Shown one piece after another: positions 6,554 to 10,680 of a stretch of 10,680 nucleotides of DNA; positions within the stretch are counted from its first letter, which is position 1, and the number at the start of each line of letters is the position of its first letter. The position numbers and the translations under genes are program-made. Below the pieces are notes generated by a model that saw nothing but the letters and a program-made list of their open reading frames with translations, was not told the origin of the DNA and searched no databases. The stretch is taken from contig QGVC01000096.1 of assembly GCA_003242645.1 (NCBI GenBank), positions 1 through 10,680 of the forward strand. Direction: 5' to 3'. Origin of the DNA: Pseudomonadota bacterium (GTDB lineage: Bacteria; Pseudomonadota; Alphaproteobacteria; Rhizobiales; Hyphomicrobiaceae).

Positions 6554-7045
6554 ATGGCTGGTTCCGTGAACAAGGTGATCCTCGTCGGCAATCTCGGCAG
6601 GGATCCGGAGGTTCGCCGCACGCAGGATGGTCGGCCAGTTGTCAACCTGAGGGTGGCGACGAGCGAGAGCTGGCGTGACAAGTCCACTGGCGAGCGCCGG
6701 GAGAGGACGGAGTGGCACTCGGTCGTGATTTTCAACGAGAACCTGTGCAAGGTCGCGGAGCAGTATCTGCGCAAAGGTTCGAAGGTCTACATCGAGGGGC
6801 AACTGCAGACACGCAAATGGCAGGACCAGTCCGGCCAGGAGCGCTACACGACCGAGGTGGTCGTGCAGGGGTTCAACGGCCAACTCACGATGCTGGATAG
6901 CCGTCCTGGCGCCGGCCTGAATGACGGTGGCCAATCCGATTACGAGCCCGATCCCGGATTCGGCTACAGTGAGCCGCGCCGCGGCTCGAAGCCGGTCGGC
7001 GCCAGCACCTTCGACAACCCGCTCGACGACGAGATCCCGTTCTAG
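6554..7045 (+). CDS. ssb: Single-stranded DNA-binding protein
   Basis: SSB coats single-stranded DNA during replication, repair and recombination and recruits partner proteins through its C-terminal tip. The 163-residue product opens with the standard OB-fold start [18 protein letters not shown] and continues with [39 protein letters not shown] and [10 protein letters not shown] Gly/Ser/Pro-rich linker follows at about 115-150, ending in the acidic tip [10 protein letters not shown] (154-163). ATG 6554 has a GAGGAG site at 6542-6547 and starts exactly at the family N-terminus. The open frame upstream to 6479 is not part of the protein. The upstream LexA box indicates SOS control in addition to basal transcription. 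Confidence 0.97.
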   Translation: MAGSVNKVILVGNLGRDPEVRRTQDGRPVVNLRVATSESWRDKSTGERRERTEWHSVVIFNENLCKVAEQYLRKGSKVYIEGQLQTRKWQDQSGQERYTTEVVVQGFNGQLTMLDSRPGAGLNDGGQSDYEPDPGFGYSEPRRGSKPVGASTFDNPLDDEIPF

Positions 7046-7118
7046 AGGGGCTTAGTCAGCGGCAAGTAGTCTCCGGCGCCCACTTGGGCATTGCTGACAA
7101 GATGCTTTGATAGCCCCT
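7046..7118. repeat. Nested imperfect palindrome in the convergent gap after ssb
   Basis: Three nested pairs lie directly after the ssb stop: AGGGGCT (7046-7052) / AGCCCCT (7112-7118), GTCAGC (7055-7060) / GCTGAC (7093-7098), and GCCC (7078-7081) / GGGC (7086-7089). No clear T run follows on either strand. It may end or stabilise the ssb transcript. The remaining bases up to the converging agmatinase gene at 7175 show nothing else. Confidence 0.4.
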
Positions 7119-7174
7119 TCCCTCTTCCAGGCATGAGGGACTTCCCAGGTTGCATTTGCGCCCGGACAAGGCGC

Positions 7175-8098
7175 TCAGGGGCGTGGCTGGGTGCCGGAAA
7201 GGGCGTAGCTCATCATCTTGTAGGCCAGTGCTGCTGCCGTGTAGTCGGCGAAGTGGAGCCCTTGAATGGGTGCCAGCTCGACGAGATCAGCGCCGACGAT
7301 CCGGCTGACCTCGGCTGCGCGTTTCAGGATGGCCAGAGCCTGCAGGTACTGCAGGCCGCCCGGCGTCGGCGTTCCGGTCGCCGGCATGACCGCGCTGTCG
7401 AGCCCGTCGATGTCGAACGTGACGTACACCGGCCGCCCGCGTAAAGGCGCCACGATCTCCTCGATGTCCCACTGGGCCTGATCCTTGGCCCAGCGAATGT
7501 GAATGCGGTGCCGATTGGCCTCCAGGTAAGCGACTTCCTCAGAAGAGATCGCGCGAATGCCGACCGAAACCAGCTTTACGTTCTCGTGGTCGAGCACACG
7601 GCGCATGGCCGAGGCGTGGGAATAGTGCTCGCCCAGATAGCCATCCCGCAGATCTGCATGGGCATCGAACTGGAGCACCACAAGATCCGGATAGGCCGCC
7701 GCGAAGGGACGAATAGCGCCCGCCGTAAGCGAATGCTCCCCGCCGAGAACAAAGGGGAATCGGTTCTGCGCCAGGACTGTCCCCACGATGCCAGCGAGCT
7801 GATCGAGGGCCGCCGCGAGTGGCTTTTCGATGACGGGCGGACGGAGCGTGGCAATCCCGTAGTCGAGATACGGCTCGCGCCACAGCTCCTCATCGAATAG
7901 CTCCAGCTGATGACTCGCCGCGAGGATGGCGGCCGGCCCTGCGGCTGTACCGGTTCCGTAGGTTACGGATGCTTCGAGCCCGAACGGGATCACGACAGCG
8001 CGCGCCTCGTGCGGCCTGTCCGCATCGGCTCGATCCGGCTCGAGGAAAGCCTCGCTGGCAGGCAAGTAGTCGAGCCCGTCCGGATGGATGTCGCTCAT
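7175..8098 (-). CDS. speB: Agmatinase / arginase-family ureohydrolase
   Basis: This is a dimanganese hydrolase that splits agmatine to putrescine and urea (arginase-fold family), in the cytoplasm. The 307-residue product keeps the metal ligands: His122 in GGEHS (119-123), Asp145, His147 and Asp149 in DAHADL, and Asp229 and Asp231 in DIDGLD. A SHAS segment stands at 160-163 and ELAPIQG near 274. Length and end (HFADYTAAALAYK) fit bacterial agmatinases. ATG 8096-8098 is preferred to the longer frame from 8161, which would translate through the terminator and adds no family-like sequence. The ribosome binding site is weak. It lies downstream of the ornithine/lysine decarboxylase gene, separated by a strong terminator. 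True arginase or guanidino-acid hydrolase activity cannot be excluded from sequence, and an arginase would feed ornithine to its neighbour. Confidence 0.88.
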   Translation of the reverse strand: MSDIHPDGLDYLPASEAFLEPDRADADRPHEARAVVIPFGLEASVTYGTGTAAGPAAILAASHQLELFDEELWREPYLDYGIATLRPPVIEKPLAAALDQLAGIVGTVLAQNRFPFVLGGEHSLTAGAIRPFAAAYPDLVVLQFDAHADLRDGYLGEHYSHASAMRRVLDHENVKLVSVGIRAISSEEVAYLEANRHRIHIRWAKDQAQWDIEEIVAPLRGRPVYVTFDIDGLDSAVMPATGTPTPGGLQYLQALAILKRAAEVSRIVGADLVELAPIQGLHFADYTAAALAYKMMSYALSGTQPRP

Positions 8099-8118
8099 GT
8101 TCAGTCTGCCGTCCCGTA

Positions 8119-8153
8119 AAGAAAACCCCTCCTCCCGCGAGGGGAAGAGGGGC
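8119..8153 (-). terminator. Strong intrinsic terminator between the decarboxylase and agmatinase genes
   Basis: On the minus strand an 11-bp stem (CCCCTCTTCCC / GGGAGGAGGGG, one T-G wobble) with a 5-base loop is followed at once by TTTTCTTT. The wobble becomes a C-A mismatch on the plus strand, and the T run occurs only on the minus strand, so the element acts leftward. It begins 20 bases after the decarboxylase stop codon and ends 20 bases before the agmatinase start. Confidence 0.85.
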
Positions 8154-8173
8154 CTGAGCAATCCGTGCTGAAC

Positions 8174-9349
8174 TCAAGCGTTCTGAGCGATCTGCTGCTT
8201 GGACTCACCGTACATTGTGTACATCGGCTCGTCCAACAGGATCACCTCGTCGTAACGGCCATAGCCATTGAAGTTGCTGGCAATGGCGCGCCCGTAAGCG
8301 CCGATATTGCCGATTTCAATGTAGTCCCCCTCGCGGATAGACTCCGGCAGGAAGAAGGGACCCTTCATGAAATCGATCGAGTCGCAGGTCGGCCCCCACA
8401 TGGAGAACGGCACCATGCGCTCGCCCTTGCTCGGCTCGCGGCTGACAAGCCGGACTGGAAATACAAATCCGAGGTGTGCGGAATCGAACAGCGCGCCATA
8501 GCCGCCATCGTTGATGTAAAGCTCATTACCCTTACGCGCATCGACCTGAACGATCAGGCTCTCGGCCTCGGCAACGAGCGCCCGGCCCGGCTCACAGATG
8601 AGACGGCACGACTCGCTCACCGGCAGCTTCTCGAATCCTTTCCGGATCGCCTCGATGAACGCTGACAACGGCGCAGGCTCGCTGTCGCTGTAGCGCGAGG
8701 GAAATCCCCCGCCGACGTCGATGGCGTCGACGACCACGCCCGCCTTGACGATGAGCTTGTGCACCTCCTCGAGCGCCGTCACGAATGCGTGCGGCGTCAA
8801 CGTCTGCGAGCCCACGTGAAAGGTGATGCCGAGCTCGTCGGCCACCTGGCGGGTCTTCACCAGCAGGCGAACGGCCTTCTGCCCGGACACGCCGAATTTC
8901 CGCTCCAGCGGAATCCGGCTGTTCTTCGCGGGCACGGCCACGCGCACGAAAAGCTCAAGATCTTTGGCGCCACCAGTCTCCTCGATGATCTTCGCGAGCT
9001 CTTCCTCGGAATCGAGCGCGAAGCACTTCACGCCAAACTCGAAGTAGGCGCGTCGAATCGCCGTCCGCGACTTCACCGGGTGCATGAAATGCAGCTTCAC
9101 GCCGGGGATGGTGGCAGCATCCTCCAGCTCCGGCAACGAGGCGACGTCGAATTGCCGAATCCCCGCGCCGAAAAGCGCGCCGAGCAGAAACACGGAGCTG
9201 TTGGCCTTGTAGGCGTACGCCACCTCACCGGGAAAGTTCTCGAGGAACCACCGCGCGGCCCGGCCCGCAGCATGCGGACGGGCGGCAAGCACCGGACGAT
9301 CGGGCTTCGAGTGGGCAATCAGCGCCGCCGCAGACGGAAATCTTTCCAT
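8174..9349 (-). CDS. Ornithine/lysine decarboxylase, fold-III PLP enzyme
   Basis: This PLP enzyme decarboxylates ornithine to putrescine, or lysine to cadaverine, in the cytoplasm. The 391-residue product has the alanine-racemase-like barrel followed by a beta domain. Key sites are the Schiff-base lysine K48 (VAYAYKAN), HVGSQ (178-182), the phosphate-binding GGGF (213-216), EPGR (253-256), and WGPTCDSID with catalytic Cys322 donated across the dimer. The length is that of short bacterial and eukaryotic-type ODCs, not the 700-residue fold-I enzymes. ATG 9347-9349 is chosen because GGAGGT sits about 9 bases upstream and the protein then starts like its relatives (MERFPSAAALIAHSKPDRPV). An in-frame GTG/ATG extension to 9433 lacks family similarity. 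With the downstream agmatinase it forms a putrescine module. Substrate choice between ornithine and lysine is not certain. Confidence 0.9.
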   Translation of the reverse strand: MERFPSAAALIAHSKPDRPVLAARPHAAGRAARWFLENFPGEVAYAYKANSSVFLLGALFGAGIRQFDVASLPELEDAATIPGVKLHFMHPVKSRTAIRRAYFEFGVKCFALDSEEELAKIIEETGGAKDLELFVRVAVPAKNSRIPLERKFGVSGQKAVRLLVKTRQVADELGITFHVGSQTLTPHAFVTALEEVHKLIVKAGVVVDAIDVGGGFPSRYSDSEPAPLSAFIEAIRKGFEKLPVSESCRLICEPGRALVAEAESLIVQVDARKGNELYINDGGYGALFDSAHLGFVFPVRLVSREPSKGERMVPFSMWGPTCDSIDFMKGPFFLPESIREGDYIEIGNIGAYGRAIASNFNGYGRYDEVILLDEPMYTMYGESKQQIAQNA

Positions 9350-9425
9350 TTCATGGGACCTCCACCAGTCAAAGAAACGGACCAGATGGCGCCTTGCTGA
9401 ACCAGCAGAGATCGCCGCTTCCGAA

Positions 9426-9602
9426 CTATTCAAACGAGTCGCCGAAATAAGATCGGTTGCCCGGCGTGTAAAGGGCGTTGAAGAGCTCGGCGCGCATTTT
9501 TCTGTCGCCCCGCCTCAAAAGACGCACCGAGCAGCGCGGCTCGGAAGAACAGATCAGAAGATCGGAGTGGCGCGGAAGGTAAACGACCTCAATTCGCGCC
9601 AC
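9426..9602 (-). CDS. Possible 58-codon small ORF upstream of the decarboxylase
   Basis: An open frame of 58 codons from GTG 9600-9602 to TAG 9426-9428 fills the gap between the ChaN-like gene and the decarboxylase gene. Its product would be basic and mixed in composition, with ARIEVVYLPRHSD near the start, two Cys at 18 and 24 (CSSEPRC), and LFNALYTPGNRSYFGDSFE at the end. About 70 percent of third codon positions are G or C, as in real genes here. No ribosome binding site precedes the GTG. An internal ATG (codon 36) has a GC-rich purine stretch before it. The frame is open 5 codons further up (WCRNC) but has no start codon there. I know no family for it. The remainder of the 9350-9652 gap contains only the decarboxylase leader. 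Confidence 0.3.
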   Translation of the reverse strand: MARIEVVYLPRHSDLLICSSEPRCSVRLLRRGDRKMRAELFNALYTPGNRSYFGDSFE

Positions 9603-9652
9603 GCAGTTTCTGCACCAAAATCAAATGTAAGCGTCTGATCGAGTGCTCAGCT

Positions 9653-10642
9653 TCAGGGACGCGAAATGCGCTGTCGCATTTCCTCGCACGGGTCAGGCCG
9701 CTCCGCGCGTGAGGTGATCCATACATAATCGGTCGCTGGCTGCCCGTCAGGATCGAGCGGCACATAAGGGGCAGCTTCTGTTATGCCGGGGTCCGCTTCT
9801 ACGAAGGTAACCACACCAATATTTGACCCCGGAGCACGGCGGCGCAAATGCCAGGGCACGCCGCGGTCCGAACGAACGTGACCATTGCCCGCCAACAAGA
9901 CCGCGGCGCCGTTTGCCGCCATCGCGCTTATCATCCTCTCCGCAAGATGCGCATCGCGATATTGCTGGGCGAGCGCCATCGGCGGGAACGCGCTTTCAGG
10001 CACCAATCCGCAATGGTTTTCCTCGATATCCTTGATGAGAGCCGCGTACAGGTGCGGCTCAAGTTGCTGGTCGAGCCCTAGGCGGGATCGCTCCTCATCC
10101 AGCAGAGACGCCAGCCCTTCACGTGCCACCTTTCGGATTGCCTCGGCCGGGGTGTTGCCAGCGAAGATGGGCAGCCGAAATTTCAGCGCCTGCTCGAACA
10201 GTGGTGAAAACATAGCCGCCGAGGGCCAGCCGCTCCGATCCCAGTCGAGCTTCTGAAGAAGCGCGCCCGCGTCTGCTCGTTCGTCGGAAGCAAGGAAGTC
10301 ATCAACCAGGCTCTGCTGATCGGCGCGAATATGCTCGAACACCACAGCTGGGCCCCTCTCGCCCGACGCGCTTCGACGGGTGGCAAGCTCGCCGATTATC
10401 CATGCGCGAAGGCTGTGGTGCTCGGGATTGTCGTGAACTTCACCGAGCAGAATGAGCGGCGTGCTCGAGAGACCTTCCAGCAATTCTTCTCGCGAGACGG
10501 CACGGCCTTCCCGGGCCGACCAGATCGTACCCACGAGCGCCTGGTCCTGAGCCGACACTCGACCCTCCGTTTGGGTTGCACTGCCACTCTGCGCGCTGGC
10601 ACCTTCGGCCGGGAAGATTAGCAGGCCAAGGCTCAGCACCAC
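9653..10642 (-). CDS. ChaN-family (haem-binding uptake, Tiki-like) exported protein
   Basis: This is a 329-residue protein of the ChaN / Cofac_haem_bdg family, which includes iron-regulated haem-binding lipoproteins and is related to the erythromycin-esterase/Tiki fold. The family signature LLGEVHDNPEHH stands at 65-76, with VVFEHIRADQQ near 100-110, a CGLVPESAFPPMALAQQYRDAHLA helix at about 211-234, and AGNGHVRSDRGVPW at 251-264. The N-terminus is hydrophobic and ends in ASA before Gln18, a likely signal peptidase I site, so the protein is probably periplasmic. No lipobox is seen. The only in-frame starts are GTG codons at 10642 and 10639. The signal then has no positive charge, although Arg-Gly-Gly-Phe-Ala-Ala lies just upstream in frame before a stop at 10667-10669. 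The start is therefore doubtful. Whether it binds haem is not shown. Confidence 0.85.
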   Translation of the reverse strand: MVLSLGLLIFPAEGASAQSGSATQTEGRVSAQDQALVGTIWSAREGRAVSREELLEGLSSTPLILLGEVHDNPEHHSLRAWIIGELATRRSASGERGPAVVFEHIRADQQSLVDDFLASDERADAGALLQKLDWDRSGWPSAAMFSPLFEQALKFRLPIFAGNTPAEAIRKVAREGLASLLDEERSRLGLDQQLEPHLYAALIKDIEENHCGLVPESAFPPMALAQQYRDAHLAERMISAMAANGAAVLLAGNGHVRSDRGVPWHLRRRAPGSNIGVVTFVEADPGITEAAPYVPLDPDGQPATDYVWITSRAERPDPCEEMRQRISRP

Positions 10643-10680
10643 AGCAGCGAAACCCCCACGGCCACACTAAACCCCCTTTA

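Noticed and set aside
6365..6934. 189-codon minus-strand open frame
   Set aside because: It is antisense to ssb, whose protein is unambiguous, and is a by-product of high G+C.
8759..9400. 213-codon plus-strand open frame
   Set aside because: It is antisense to the decarboxylase gene and has low-complexity, Arg/His-rich composition typical of shadow frames.
1..10680. tRNA, rRNA, CRISPR array, insertion sequence or phage integrase
   Set aside because: I read both strands for tRNA T-arm motifs, regular short repeats, terminal inverted repeats with a transposase, and integrase motifs, and found none.

Overview
The window looks like chromosomal DNA of an alphaproteobacterium, most likely of the order Hyphomicrobiales. 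The evidence is high G+C, the alphaproteobacterial form of the LexA (SOS) box in front of ssb, and housekeeping proteins (GyrA, SSB, a fold-III ornithine/lysine decarboxylase) in the versions typical of that group. The genus cannot be fixed from this sequence.

Layout, left to right. The left edge holds the first 53 codons of gyrA on the minus strand, with a leader containing inverted repeats. Next is a small secreted cysteine-containing protein gene (minus) split by a -1 frameshift, then a four-helix DUF1772-like membrane protein (plus) and a polytopic RcnA/HupE-like membrane protein (minus). Upstream of the latter is a decayed selenium-binding protein / methanethiol oxidase gene, with a stop at codon 4 and only the two ends of the protein left. 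A YkgJ-type cysteine-cluster protein (minus) and a classical short-chain dehydrogenase (plus) follow, divergently arranged. A large plus-strand gene encodes a five-helix membrane protein carrying a long pentapeptide-repeat domain. It is followed by ssb, which has a perfect GAAC-N7-GAAC LexA box in its upstream region.

The right third is all on the minus strand: a ChaN-like haem-binding-fold protein, a possible 58-codon ORF, an ornithine/lysine decarboxylase, a strong intrinsic terminator, and an agmatinase/ureohydrolase. The decarboxylase and ureohydrolase form a polyamine (putrescine) module, but the terminator between them suggests that they are not simply co-expressed.

I found no transposase, integrase, CRISPR array, tRNA or rRNA. 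There is no clear new multi-gene system. The best leads are the SELENBP relic with its in-frame internal deletion, the split secreted protein gene, the terminator inside the polyamine pair, the SOS box of ssb, and a membrane-anchored pentapeptide protein lying in what looks like a disrupted gyrA-ssb neighbourhood.
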